Source of the DNA: Endomychus coccineus
Lineage: Eukaryota > Arthropoda > Insecta > Coleoptera > Endomychidae
Assembly: GCA_958510875.1 (NCBI GenBank)
Contig: OY294067.1
Span: forward strand, 259,409,736-259,473,735
Length of the DNA: 64,000 bases
Direction: 5' to 3'
Shown here: positions 13,336 through 24,504 of the stretch, piece after piece
Layout: each line of letters opens with the position of its first letter
Position numbering within the stretch: the first letter of the stretch is position 1
The notes under the pieces: generated by a model
What the model saw: the letters and a program-made list of their open reading frames with translations, nothing else
Database searches by the model: none
What the model was told of the DNA's origin: nothing
Program-made: the position numbers and the translations under genes

Positions 13336-13967
13336 TTATCTTGGTCAAGGGTGGTTGTGGAATCTAAAACGTGTGTCTTACTTTACGTTTGGAATAATTA
13401 TGTCACTGTCACCCTGACATCATCAATAACCTACAATAATCTGTACGAACTCTTGGTCTACCAGCACCTTTTTTATGAGTCACACAACCAGTTTTGCGAA
13501 ACACTTCAACACAATTTGTAAGGCACGCATAAAAATTGTCCGGTAATATTGCCACGTTTGGGAAGTGCTCTCGATAATTGTCCAAACACAAACGTTAACT
13601 GTATTGCCAATTTCCATTACCTAGCGCACCCGTTCGAAAATAGGCTTCAATCATGAAAATTGTATGCTGTGTGGTAAGAGGCATGATTCAAAAACTGGAT
13701 TAGAAAATTTCACCACAATGACTTAACAGATTCTGACACAACAAAACATATTCAAAAATTTTAAGTAAGACACACGTTTTACATTCCACAACCACCCTTG
13801 ACCAAGATAATTTTTAATTTGTAGTTCATTATTGTTTTACAATTGAAATAAATAGGAATGAAATTTGTAGGTTATTGATGATGTCAGTGTGACAGTGACA
13901 TAATTATTTCAAACGTAAAGTAAGACACACGTTTTAGATTCCACAACCACCCTTGACCAAGATAATT
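13336..13967 (-). mobile_element. Mariner-type element with long TIRs and a duplicated end
   Basis: The left end (from about 13336, TTATCTTGGTCAAGGGTGGT) is repeated inverted at the right end (to about 13967) over roughly 100 bp, including the stretch with GTGTGTCTTACTTTACGTTT. A third copy of the terminal ~50 bp lies inside at about 13764-13815, in the same orientation as the right end, so one end is present twice. The interior holds the N-terminal part of a transposase on the minus strand. A clean TA duplication is not visible. Confidence 0.75.
13420..13684 (-). pseudogene. Mariner-family transposase N-terminus (DUF4817-like)
   Basis: From ATG at 13684 the minus strand reads MPLTTQHTIFMIEAYFRTGA, then an in-frame TAA near 13595. 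It continues CLDNYREHFPNVAILPDN ... FRKTGCVTHKKGAGRPRVRT, the helix-turn-helix and GRPR motif at the start of one insect mariner group. The catalytic domain is absent; the frame runs straight into the left TIR. About 80 of the roughly 350 expected residues remain. Non-autonomous relic. Confidence 0.75.
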
Positions 13968-14087
13968 TTTGACATACCGGTATAATAACTTCATATATAT
14001 TGTTCACGTCTAGTAAGAAATGACGTTATAGCAGCATGAGATAGTGTTGTCAGACCAGATTTCGATGTTTCTAAAGACAACCAACCA

Positions 14088-14155
14088 TTTGATCAATGAA
14101 GGGTCTTATACAATATTTATAAACAAATCTAGGAGTTACTCATTAAGACGGAGCT
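14088..14155 (+). repeat. Left copy of a diverged ~65-bp flanking repeat
   Basis: ACCATTTGATCAATGAAGGG ... AGTTACTCATTAAGACGGAG here matches ACCATGTGATCAATGAACGG ... AATTACTCATTGAGACGGAG at about 15004-15066. The two copies are too diverged to be a fresh target duplication. They bracket the telomere-repeat-associated segment. Confidence 0.6.
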
Positions 14156-14162
14156 TACCTAG

Positions 14163-14184
14163 CCTAACCTAACCTAACCTAACC
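14163..14184 (-). repeat. Telomere-type (CCTAA)n tract
   Basis: More than four perfect CCTAA units (TTAGG on the minus strand, the canonical insect telomere repeat). A shorter related tract, CTAACCTAACC, lies at about 14995-15005. Interstitial position; see the insertion at 14185-14990. Confidence 0.85.
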
Positions 14185-14990
14185 TTTTTTTCTGTGGAGA
14201 GGAAATACTTTATGCACACCAGCAGCTTTAATCTATCACCACTGGTAATGCAGGACTCACTCTGAGTTACAGCATACCTGCTAAAACCTTTCCGATCTTC
14301 ATCCATACCCTGGAAACGCTTTTCGCATAACTTAAGGGTATGGACTGCGTCTTTTTGTGATTCTTGATGTTATATCGTTTTACGTTGATTTTACGTAGTT
14401 GTTTACGTTCGTGTTTCCGTTGATGTTAACGTTTGGTTGTTTCTGATTCTTTGTCTATATAGCGCTATTTGTCTATCTTTCTGTCTCGTGATTACTTATG
14501 TTTATACCGTAATATGGTTGATGCCCAATTTTATGGTATTTGTTCGTCTTAGTTATTCATCTCTCTATGGATAACTTCCTATGCTGTTTCTGTTTGTACC
14601 GATGTTACGGTTTCCGAGTTTCCAGTAGTTTATCTCGCTATGTATATTTCCTGTGATGTTTTTGTTTATGCCAAAATACTGTTTGTTCCCAATATTAAGG
14701 TTCCTGTGTTTATAGTACTTTATCGCTTCTTGGATATTTTCTATGTGTTTCAGTAAGTTATCTATGATGGGAAAACTTACTCTTCTGGAAGATGTGGATC
14801 ATCCGTATCAGCCACAATAATCTATCCAGGGTCTGGGTGCCTGTTGGTTCGCGGGAGCATGTCTATTATTCATACCCTTGATCCTGCTGGCAACAGGGCG
14901 TTGAGCATTCCCCTATCCGCCAACTGGGGACGCGCCTGGTTGCGGTTTTAGGCTCCGCGCAAGAGAAGAGTCTCCTGCTTTCCAGGTACC
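14185..14990 (-). mobile_element. Retroposon-like body with A-tail abutting TTAGG repeats
   Basis: Read on the minus strand, an ORF-less ~0.8-kb body ends in an A-run that abuts GGTTAGGTTAGG. Its 5' side is preceded by GGTTAGTTTAGG. Insertion of a poly(A) retroelement into TTAGG repeats is the hallmark of the telomere-targeting SART/TRAS elements of the R1 clade, but I see no reverse-transcriptase motif. This would have to be a 5'-truncated or non-autonomous copy, or an unrelated repeat. The 5' part (14780-14980) is GC-richer; the middle is a degenerate minisatellite. Confidence 0.4.
14435..14760 (+). repeat. Degenerate minisatellite, ~75-80 bp period
   Basis: Successive units share the layout GGT(A/T)..TTTATC.C...TGGATA..TTCCT.TG.TGTTT, for example around 14540-14620, 14606-14680 and 14690-14755. 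The degenerate period is about 75-80 bp, with roughly four copies. It lies inside the putative retroposon body. Confidence 0.5.
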
Positions 14991-15003
14991 TAAACTAACC
15001 TAA

Positions 15004-15070
15004 CCATGTGATCAATGAACGGTCAATACTGATAAGCAAATCTATGAATTACTCATTGAGACGGAGTGAG
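15004..15070 (+). repeat. Right copy of the diverged flanking repeat
   Basis: Partner of 14088-14155 (same orientation). It continues into GAGTGAGCGCAGCGAACGAA, which the left copy lacks. Suggests an older duplicated unit around the telomere-associated insertion. Confidence 0.55.
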
Positions 15071-16475
15071 CGCAGCGAACGAAGTCTTCTTTTGAATTGG
15101 GTTATATGGCGCAAGGTATTTCCTCGTATAGCGGCCATACGATAAATGCAATCCACTTGAAATTGTGACAAGAACTAGATACGATGCTCGAAATTAACTG
15201 CCATGAAGATTCAAAGTCGTACTTAGAGCCGTTTCTAGTTTTTGTCAGAGCGATAGGTTGGAATACTCGACGCTATTCGTTCTGTTTCACGAGCTTTTCT
15301 GTGCGCTAACTATCTGGCAGATTGCAGAGAGAAATATTGGCGATTTATACACGTACCGGAGCGCCCTCTACAATGTATAAACGGCCGTCTAAAGAACTAT
15401 GTTTGCCAGATGTCTGTTTGTGTGACAAAGCCGCCTTCTATTTTTGATACCGTCTGCTTCATTTTCATGGATTTGTTCATGTGAACAGAATACTCATTTC
15501 TAGAGATGGTGATAAATATGGATTAATTGAATAATGGAACTATAGTAATCGTTGACTGATTAAATCAACACGAAATAATCGATTAATCATTCAATTAATC
15601 TAATATTTCAGAAAATAATTTCATTTCAATCCGTGTTCACGTAATAATGAAACTTCAATGAGTACATCATACATACTACATATTCCAAATCATTCATTCA
15701 AACAAATTTGTGGAAGATTTGAAAATTTCCAAGCACAAATTACATCTCACTGAAACGTTATTGTCTATTTTTTTTTATATTTTTCAATGAAAATTGCAAA
15801 GAATGAAGTTTGATTAATTCTAAATGACTGAAGACCAAATCGATACCAACAACGAACTAATTATTTTGCTTATAGGGTGAGTCCTAATTTGTCACTGTGA
15901 GTAGCGACCGACATGTTGCTATAATAATTTAGCGATGATATCGAAGAATGTAACATACAAGATAGCGTAACTTGGATAAATAGTATGGTTAATGTATGTT
16001 ACTGTGAAAGATCGACATATGATGTAACAAACAAAACATAACACTGTTTTTTTTCGAACCTACGCTGTAGATACAAAAGGCAATGTTATCGCAGGTTACT
16101 TTGTCAAATTTTTCGCGGCTTAGTTTTCCGAATTTCACCCGAGAAAGTTCACATTCACCAGTTTCAGTCTTTCATGTTAACATATACACCTAACAGGGAA
16201 TTACAGTTCATACAGAACACAGAAAATTATTTTTCATTCATTCTGTTGTGCAGCTGTAGTTCAATTAGTAAATAATAATCATTTAATTATCAATTAATAG
16301 AGGCAAAGCATAACGTATGATTGAATGAAATAATATATTATTCGAGCGGTTCGATCGATCGTTGCCGTCTCTACTCACATACAATTTTGTTTGAAGAATT
16401 AACAAATCTAATGGAAACGAAATAAATTGGTTCATACTGTATGTTGTTGGTTTATACTCAGCGAAATCGAGCTCA
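15071..16475. other. No gene recognised
   Basis: A moderately GC-richer patch at about 15230-15440 has no usable frame. The remainder is AT-rich. No inverted or tandem repeats noticed. Confidence 0.4.
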
Positions 16476-16479
16476 CGCA

Positions 16480-17640
16480 ACTAGAAGGACTACGGCGCGC
16501 GCTCTTTATCGCCTTATGCGAAAGACGGCGTGAGGGTAGCGAAAGCATAAGCCGATCCTTTCGGCACACTCACTCACCTCGTATCAACCCTTCGGGCATG
16601 TGCATCATACTGACAGACTTCCTAGTTCTCGAGAGAGAACCATATGGTCCGAATTAGTCCTCGAGTAGCTTCAGCAAGCAACGTCCTTTGCGAGGGTCTC
16701 GAGATAAGTAACACACTGCAAAAGATCCGGTGAACTGTGCACCACATACATTTCACCACTGAAACCACGATCCCGTGCCTTCTTATCCCAGAAGTACTGA
16801 CCGGAACGGATTCACGGACGTGGTAGACACATGCGGAAGGCCAAACTTGAACGAGGCCGGCGATGGATCGTCAACGTAGCTTAGGCTAACACGAGTAGGC
16901 GAGTGGAACTATTCCTCGGTTGTTAGGGGGGATAGTCAGCAAGTACGGTGCCAACTGCGCCATATGCATGTAGGTTCTCGCTTAAAGAAGCCTCTGCCAT
17001 AGTCAAAAAAGGTGCCTCTGCGAAACGTCAGGTAAACGGTGCACCACATAACGTTTACCCATAAAAACTAAGGCGCAGTACTTTTCTATTTCAAACGACT
17101 GGTCGAAATGGATTCACAGCCGTGGTAGACATAAATGCGGTAGGCTACTTGAACGAAGCCAAACGGTTACTCGTCACGTTCTTGGTAAAACGGTAATACG
17201 AGGAGGTGAGAGTTGGCTATAGCCCAGAAGGGGCAATAATATAGTCTAGCAAGCAGTGCCCGTAGTGGGTCCGGCTAAAGAAGTCCCGCCGGGGGCGAAA
17301 AAACAGCTGCCTCTTCGTGGGTAAATGCTGCCCCACATGTCTTTACTCCTCAAGTCCAGTGCCTGTGCTTCCTATCCCAAGTTTTTGGGTAATGGATTCG
17401 CAGCCAGGGCCATTTCATGTGGTAGGCCGATGATATGAGGCCGACGGCTACTCATCAAACGGAAGCTGAATTAACACTACACGAGTAGGCAGATGATTCA
17501 AAAGACCGTCTACTCTCCAATTAAAGCGTTGGTCTCTGCCGGACAGTGGCGTGCTGCGATAGTTAGGAGAGGGCAATTACGAACGCTTTAAGTCTGCTGG
17601 ATAGTTGAGTGGGGGGCTTAACCCCCGAAATTCTTATCAG
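16480..17640 (+). repeat. ORF-less GC-richer block of ~300-bp diverged tandem units
   Basis: The block contrasts sharply with AT-rich DNA on both sides. Three related units can be aligned. Each has a GTGCACCACAT-type anchor (about 16738, 17040 and 17330), then GGATTCAC(G/A)G..GTGGTAGAC, a TTGAACGA(G/A)GCC segment, (C)ACGAGTAGGC or a variant, a CAGCAAG segment and finally AAAGAAGCC/GTCCC. The spacing is about 290-302 bp. A partial unit seems to precede the first (16480-16690). There is no long ORF. The block ends near a GGGGG cttaa CCCCC hairpin (17611-17627). I do not recognise it as rDNA, tRNA, histone or a known satellite. A retroelement 5' UTR with tandem monomers, a satellite fragment or a structured RNA locus are all possible. 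Confidence 0.7.
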
Positions 17641-17644
17641 ATCT

Positions 17645-18755
17645 CCTAGTTATATCGAATATCACAGATTAGTTGTAATGTTAAAAATAATTCACACACT
17701 GTGTTCAATTTGTTATTTAAAAAAAGAATAACAGTTTAAATTATCCAAAATATGAACATGAGGCACCAATTTAATGATTCTACTTGCACAAACGGTAGTA
17801 AATTGTATATTAATGGTATATTATTAAAACGGTGACTTTCCACATCACCCACCGAGCTACTGATAACAAACAGTAAATAAATTCTAAATATACACGTTCA
17901 TTACACATATGCCCCCTTTCCAGCTTATCACACTATATAGTTCTCTTAAATATTGCATATTAAAATCACTAGCACAAGAATATTTACTTTATCAGTAGGT
18001 CGAACCGCCTTTGGCAATATTTCTGGTGTTGCTTTTCCCATTACAGCATCTTTTCATATGACCACTGCTTTTCCCTCTAACTACCATTTGTAGCAACGTT
18101 AACCTTGTAGGAGCTCTGAGTTATAGCTCAGATATTTTCAATTGGGTGGAAAGGCAATGGTAAGTAGGGGGTGGACGAAGCACATATCTTTCAGCTAACA
18201 TATCAGCTACGTATACCCGTATACTGTTTGTGGCTTTTTCATTTCTACGAAGCCCAACAGCTTTGATCTTCTTTCGGTAGATTGATTGGTTAAGTGAAAA
18301 ACTGAACCTTAGTCAGTCGTATCGATAATTAAGAGGAAAGACGTGAAAAAATATTAGTGTTAATTATAATTGACTATCGTGCAACTGTTGAATGTATTAA
18401 CTCATTAAATAATTATAAAGGTAAGATTTAACGGATTACGTTTAATAGATAGGTTGATAATATATTCACGATGATTTTTGTTCACTAGGCATATGTAATT
18501 GATGGTTTGGCCCTTTACTAATGACTGGTACAACGCCGATTGCAATTATAGGCGTAAAACTTTTTGAGAGATCAGGCAATTAGCGGTATAGAAGATTATT
18601 TCATGAAAAACAGAATGCTGTATTCCGATAATTAAGCATACATCATACATTTATATCGTAACAAATTATTGCAATAATTTTCATATTTTCGAATATAAAT
18701 TATATACCGGCACTTCCGTAAATAACATATAATATTATTATAACATATTATATTA
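17645..18755. other. AT-rich sequence, nothing recognised
   Basis: No frames, repeats or transposon ends noticed. Confidence 0.5.
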
Positions 18756-18759
18756 TTCT

Positions 18760-18909
18760 CAGTGTATCACTGGCTTCTCTAAGGCTACAAGACCTGAATA
18801 ATCGTGGCTGCCTTAGGCTTGTATCAAGCGGCGCACAATGGACCCAATCAAGCGGTCTAAGTGCTCTGGACTTGTCCGCCCTCGTTTCGATTGATTGATT
18901 GATTGATTC
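18760..18909 (+). mobile_element. Short retroposon 3' end with (GATT)n tail
   Basis: A ~130-bp GC-richer segment ends in about five GATT units at 18889-18909. A non-A simple-repeat tail after a short GC-rich body is typical of SINEs or of truncated LINEs of some clades. I could not find convincing A and B box promoters, so the tRNA-SINE reading is unproven. Confidence 0.45.
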
Positions 18910-20385
18910 TAAATATAAAATCAGGAATCATGATCGGTCGTATTGAATTTAATATTCATGCTTCATTATCAGCATAATATTTTTATTTATGGAAAATGAG
19001 TCACTTACATTAGCATTGTGTTGCATTAGTTGAAGTATGAGCTTTGTTTAAATAATGAGACCACCTGCTTGATAATACAGTAGCGCTACTTAAGTTACTG
19101 AAAAGAATATTATTATGAATACATGCAGAAAAGACTGGTACTGAGGATACTATCTACATGTGGGTAAACGTGGAGTTCAGGACTATCTAATATTAAGACT
19201 CTTTCAATTCTGCTGAGCAATGTAATCCATTATTTTGTTTTTGTTTTCTATTAGTTTTTCTTCGCGTTTATGATTCTAATGAGCAGCATTGGAAATTCTG
19301 AAATATTTGTTATGAGAGAAAATTAAATAATACTTCTGATGAGAAATAATGAGCTTATTCTAACGTCTTTCCAGTTGCGATGAAAATTAATATTACAGCT
19401 ACCAAATTTACTGAAATTATTAGGAAGTTAATGGCATGGATTTGACCTCACCAGTTTCGGAGTTAATTGAAAACAACGATGGAATAGAAAATTTTCACAC
19501 TATCTCAACTCGAGTCTATTGAGAATAAATTGCAAAATATTCCAAACTATTTCATACACAAGGGAATTATTTCTAAATAATTTGTTTCCAATCCACTGAA
19601 ATTACTGGATCCAAGTCTGAAATGATACTTTCATGGAATGGATTTGTATCGACTACGAAATGTAAGTCAACATGATGCAAATTAGAATAGAGTTAATCAG
19701 CAGGAGAGCTAATCTGGATTCAACATGACATGTGATGGATCTAATGCATCATGGTTTAGCCAGTTTAGTTGAACTAATTGGATAAAACTGCATGGAATAA
19801 GATGCAAAGAAGGCAATTTGTGCTGTTTCTGTTCGTTCCTTCCAATATCATCGTGGAATTACCACATTAATTGTTCGGATCGCACACTTGATTCATTTAT
19901 ACCTTCCGATACATCATGACAAGATATGACAACAAATGAATAATATAACTAGTGATTATTCAATGTGTATGAGGGTATAGATCTAAATGAGAGAAAAAAC
20001 AAGTCTAGGCTCTATAAAACTGTATGAAATACAATGTTTCTGATTGGAACGTTCATATGAGATTTGCATAATTAAAAAAAGTTTTGTTGCTCGTCAACAC
20101 TTTTTGAATAAAAACATATGTGCTTTACCAGTGTATCAAAACAAAATGTTTTGATGTGATCATTTTTACTGAAAACGAAGGTGATTTGTAAACCTCCTTG
20201 AATATGGACGGGGACGCTGAAAAACTAATTAGGTTTGTGTTTTCTTATTCTTCTTTCAGTTGAATTCAACACGTAATGAAAAGTGTTGGGGCTCAATCTT
20301 GTGAAATCAAAATATTTACAGGATTCTGACGTACTGATTCAACAAAAAATTTTGTTAAAATTATTTTATTCACTCTGTTTATCGT
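18910..20385. other. AT-rich sequence, nothing recognised
   Basis: No convincing frames or repeats. Confidence 0.5.
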
Positions 20386-20800
20386 TTATATATAGGATGC
20401 ACCCAACATAGAATTTCGTATTACTACACATTCCCAAATACAGCCAATTGACACACGGTAGCGATATCGTGCTCCATCAAATCCATCGACACCTTCAGCT
20501 GCAAATATTCTGCACAAAATTGTCGCTGCAAAAAAGGTCTTAATGCTGACTGCATGATTAATGTGTGACAGTATAGAACAGAAATGTTTTGATTTACAGA
20601 AGAAAGTTTTGTATCCAAGTTTTTCTACCTTTTCAGTGTGCCTAAAACAGTATTCTAACACCGATAGTCCTGGACCAGGATTCCCACATTCGGTCGAGAT
20701 GCGGCTATCCCAGTCATAGAGCAACATCACAGAATGTTGAGATATTGGTGTTTGAGATTGTAGAAAAGCGAAACATAGAATCAGAGGTGACAGAACTGTC
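20386..20800 (-). pseudogene. Unassigned coding-like region
   Basis: Two overlapping minus-strand frames are open (114 codons, 20386-20730; 64 codons, 20424-20618). The composition is richer than the flanks (for example LYDWDSRISTECGNPGPGLS in one frame and MQSALRPFLQRQFCAEYLQL in the other), which could reflect one protein broken by a frameshift. No family recognised and no clear splice sites. Confidence 0.2.
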
Positions 20801-21330
20801 CATATTAGTTCACTGACCTCCTCATAGATGTCGTTATAGCTATGTTCTTATATTGACATGACGAATAGCCCGCCAAGACAGCTCATTTGTTTCCTCATTG
20901 ACTACGACGTCAATCCTTGACAGGTGGACTCTGATCTGTGTCGATCATACAATTTTCCAGCGTTCTGAACAGTTATCTTCATTATGCATATGACTCGACA
21001 GTTCATAGATTAACGTTCAATATTAATTTCGGAATTCGGACACTTACGCAAGATAAATGTAGGATTGTGAAATATATTTATTGTCAGAAAAACACGTTTG
21101 TGATGAAAAAGTTATACCTTTAGATTCTATTTGAAAAACTGAAGATGGATGCTAAAAGTACCACTTACATTCAACTTCAATTTCTGCTTTGAAATTTGAA
21201 TTAACAACTCCATCGAAAACCGTTGCTTTATTAATTTTCATAAATTGTGATTAAATATAAATTATGAGCTAACTAAATCTTAATAATTTTCATGTCAAAA
21301 GTAAAAATGTGTTATCGCTTGGTGAATGGA
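20800..21330. other. No gene recognised
   Basis: AT-rich DNA leading into the PLE relic at 21340. The 61-codon frame at 20938-21123 has no motifs. Confidence 0.45.
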
Positions 21331-21339
21331 TAAATAGTG

Positions 21340-22395
21340 GGCGTGGCAAAGTTACCTACTCTCCGCAAATCACTTGATTTTGTTGCTACTGATTTTTGAT
21401 AAAAAAAGATCTCACAAAACTATGGTTTAGCAATGGGATTCCCATTGACTCCTCTGTTAGCAGACGTTGTGATAAGTTATGTTGAAGAAACTATATAATG
21501 GGTTCCCCTCTAACTAAAAAAACATATTCATTGCTGGCTTATTAGTAGATGATATTCATACTTCTTCAAATGTACATCAAGACAATAGAATACTTTCTTA
21601 TCATAATTAATTGTAGTTTGGAGACAGAGAGCTCAGCAAAATGAATTTCCTAGACCTTACTCTCTCTTCTCATACACTATAATAATATTACCTTCAACTT
21701 TTATAGAAAACTGACATTCACAGATACAACTATCACTAATTCTTCCTATAGTCATAAATTAGCAGCATTCAATTGAATGATATATAGTTCACATTGTGTC
21801 TTTTCATTTTTCTCCTCCCCTGAAAATTTCATAATGAAGAATTGAATATAATTAACGTTATATACTAGGTTACAATGAAAATTAACTCAATCAAGTATTT
21901 ATCCTTTTACGAGAAATTTTTATTCCTCACCAAAATACGTTTCCCTAACATTTTATCGAAACATAATTTGAGAGTTAGCTTCAAACACCAGAATAAACTT
22001 AATCTCATATTTCGTTTAATGCTAAAGTCAAAATGGACAAGTTCTACAAATCTGAATTTATAAATTAAACTGTTCAGACATTCGTAGATCAATTCGTAAT
22101 ATAGAAGTTAAATATAAGGATTATTTTTTTGTCCCAATGAAAGAGACTCTCTTTCTCTAATCATATTTTAGAAACAGGATATACATACCTTTTTAAAATT
22201 ATTATCTTGATGTTACATACAATTTTCTCGTAATGCATTTACTTGTACCTCTATAGCACTATTATCTCGGTGAAGTATTTCCCCATATTCAAACTGCAAC
22301 CTCACCTCTTGTGTTTAGCTTATATTTTCTCTGTTTACTCATTAATAGATTTCGTATTGAAGATGACACGCAAGTTTTGTCGATACTATATAATC
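21340..22395 (+). pseudogene. Penelope-like element relic (RT end, linker, endonuclease)
   Basis: In shifting frames the plus strand shows YGLAMGFPLTPLLADVVIS (RT motif), LLVDDIHTSSN (the YVDD region), then MNFLDLTLSS, NFYRKLTFTDTTITNSSYSH and KLAAFN. The linker ILSKHNLRVSFKHQNKLN (about 21945-22005) and GIY-YIG endonuclease remnants such as SNHILETGYTYLF (about 22160-22200) follow. This is the order of a PLE: reverse transcriptase, then GIY-YIG. Many stops and frameshifts; dead. The 3' end carries GAAGATGACACGCAAG near 22359, related to the stem-loop at other PLE ends here. Confidence 0.8.
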
Positions 22396-22399
22396 ACGT

Positions 22400-23260
22400 T
22401 AGTAGGTATTTCTATAATATAATTGATAAGAACGAATATGACCTTTGATATACAAAAGTATAGTAGGTATATATTAAAACTGCACACGAAATCAAAAATT
22501 GTATCTATCACTGATTTCTTCTTATTAATATGGCTGTTAATGAAAAATTGTCATTAATAACCGTATTCTTCATAATTAATCCTGTCTAAGTCTTGCAAGA
22601 ATGTGAACATCAAGTTTTCAGAAAGAATGTTAATAAAACAAAATTCTTCCGGTATAATTAATTGCAAAAACCACGTAGCTTGTAATTTTGATTGCAACTC
22701 ACCTAATAATAACATGTTATAAGTATTTTACGGAGGCCTGTAATTTATTATATCTTCTCTCTACACACATCGCTGTTACGAAGAACTCACTATTCGAACG
22801 ATTTGATTCAACGTATAGAAGAGTATGGTGCAAGCAGCGAGTTGACCAGTCGATTACTAAAACCATTCAACCCACTGATGGACCTACAAAAAAACAGGTC
22901 AAAAACCCTCTTAAACTTAAACCGTAAGCTAGACTTATAGAACTTTTAAGGCTTACATTAAGTCTATCTTCTCTCGATTCCTCGACAGTCGTCTGCATGT
23001 ACACGAATTTAATTCTTTTATTTTGACCGTCATATAATAATATGCTATCGACATAACGTGACGGTTCCGTTCTTACACAGGATGTGCCACGAGACTCGTA
23101 CACATTCAGTCGAAAATATTACAAGTACTGAATTGGTACAATAATGATTGCTAATAAGTAATTTTAGTACATAAACCATTGAAATAATTGTATGTTCAGG
23201 AAGTTCTAAGAAATTTGATATTTCGTTCTACTCATATGCAGGCATTATGACTTCTAGTAT
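22400..23260. other. AT-rich sequence, nothing convincing
   Basis: Short frames at 22688-22927 (plus) and 22867-23103 (minus) have no recognisable motifs. Confidence 0.4.
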
Positions 23261-23344
23261 TAGCAAAAAAAAACTTTTTTACAAACATAAGAAAGGAGTT
23301 GTTTAAGAAAATCGTTATGAAACATACATGTCAATCTATCAAAT

Positions 23345-23900
23345 ATGATTGTTTCGACAATAAAAAAGCATAAACACATACAAAACAGTCTAAAATATAA
23401 GTCAAATCCCCATATCCAAGAATTGAAATTGCAAAAGCTGAAACAACCAAATGAATCAGATATAGTTTGGCTGCCTGCCTCAATTAAAATGAAATTCGGC
23501 AATGTTTTGAAACGCCTTGATCCAGAAGGTGAGGTCCCTGCGTGTTGCACATCAAAGATCCGGATGAGAGAGTTGCACGTCAGCAATTTTAATAGTTCAC
23601 TCGCAAGGTATTATTTAGTAACCAAACCCAAAGTTGCTGACGCGTTTGACATATGGGAGTACATAGATCCAGGAGTACCACAAGTATCTCTAATAGGACC
23701 AATCTAGCAAACTAGTGAACGCCATTGTAAGCTTCGCGGATGATACTTAAGGTATGGTAACATCGGATTCATAAGAAAGCAATGGCAATAGAAAATACTA
23801 TAGGAATCTTAAAAAATTGGAGGGAATTCATAAATTTTCGCAATAAGAACTGCACAAGTGTCCACCACACGAACATTGATGTAAGAGTACTTTCATTATA
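23345..23900 (+). pseudogene. R1/Jockey-like LINE reverse-transcriptase fragment
   Basis: The first frame (to 23706) ends in FNSSLARYYLVTK ... IDPGVPQVSLIGPI, matching the GVPQGS-x-LGP motif of LINE reverse transcriptases. A short deletion and frame change then gives AIVSFADDT (the FADD catalytic motif), and a further frame reads AMAIENTIGILKNWREF, the helix that normally follows FADD. The region upstream of GVPQ (from 23345) is less clearly conserved. Both ends are missing. Dead fragment. Confidence 0.65.
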
Positions 23901-23944
23901 TCCAAATGTGGGCTTTTTCCTAGATTTCATTCCTCAATCAGTAT

Positions 23945-24500
23945 ATTATTGACCCATAATTCCTACTCTCCGTTCATCGTCTGTGGCGTGCATTTCAAAT
24001 ATTCACCTTGCCTACCGTCTTCGTCTTCTTCGGAGATCGCCACCAGAAATCCACTACTGCGACTTGTTATTTCATCTCTGCAGTGTAGTGGTGAAGCCAT
24101 GTTTCCTCAACGGTTATGTATCGATGCAGAAATGCGTCAGGATTGCTACGAAAAAGAGTCAAGCCATTGTGGTCATCATCCACAGCGAGACAACGCGGCA
24201 ACCATCTTGCCATACTCGATTTTTAGACTCTTGGATCACTGAAGACCTTACGATATGGTGAGTAGTCACCTCCACTATGTTCTATGCGAACGATGTTCAT
24301 CACTTACTACGACTTGGATCAACACATTCACTCGAACGAAAAAATAGTATTAAACCCTGGTACAGATGTACCATGAACTTCATTGAACTGCACTTTGATT
24401 TCTTCCGGTATTTTGCCTTTCAAATGAAAATGTATAATCACGGCCTGAAACTCGCTTTAGTCCATTGTTGGAAATCAACAGAAGTTGCTTAATTCAACAA
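23945..24500 (-). pseudogene. Mariner transposase relic
   Basis: Minus-strand pieces in different frames occur in the family's order. HFHLKGKIPEEIKVQFNEVH and GTSVPGFNT (N-terminal helix-turn-helix, about 24360-24450) come first. A linker follows, then DAFLHRYITVEETWLHHYTA (about 24060-24130), the segment around the first catalytic Asp, here Glu in VEETW instead of DET. The second Asp and the PDL..DFFLW end are not visible. TIRs not identified. Strongly decayed. Confidence 0.7.
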
Positions 24501-24504
24501 TTAA

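Noticed and set aside
16427..16657. Plus-strand ORF into the GC-rich block
   Set aside because: The frame is not continued in the other ~300-bp units, so it is not a conserved coding sequence.
16480..17640. GC-rich block as ribosomal DNA or tRNA cluster
   Set aside because: No recognisable rRNA core sequence or tRNA cloverleaf could be found by eye; left as an unassigned repeat.
18760..18909. tRNA-derived SINE with A and B boxes
   Set aside because: The candidate B-box-like CGTTTCGATT and A-box-like TGGCTGCC are poor and in a doubtful arrangement; kept only as a generic retroposon end.
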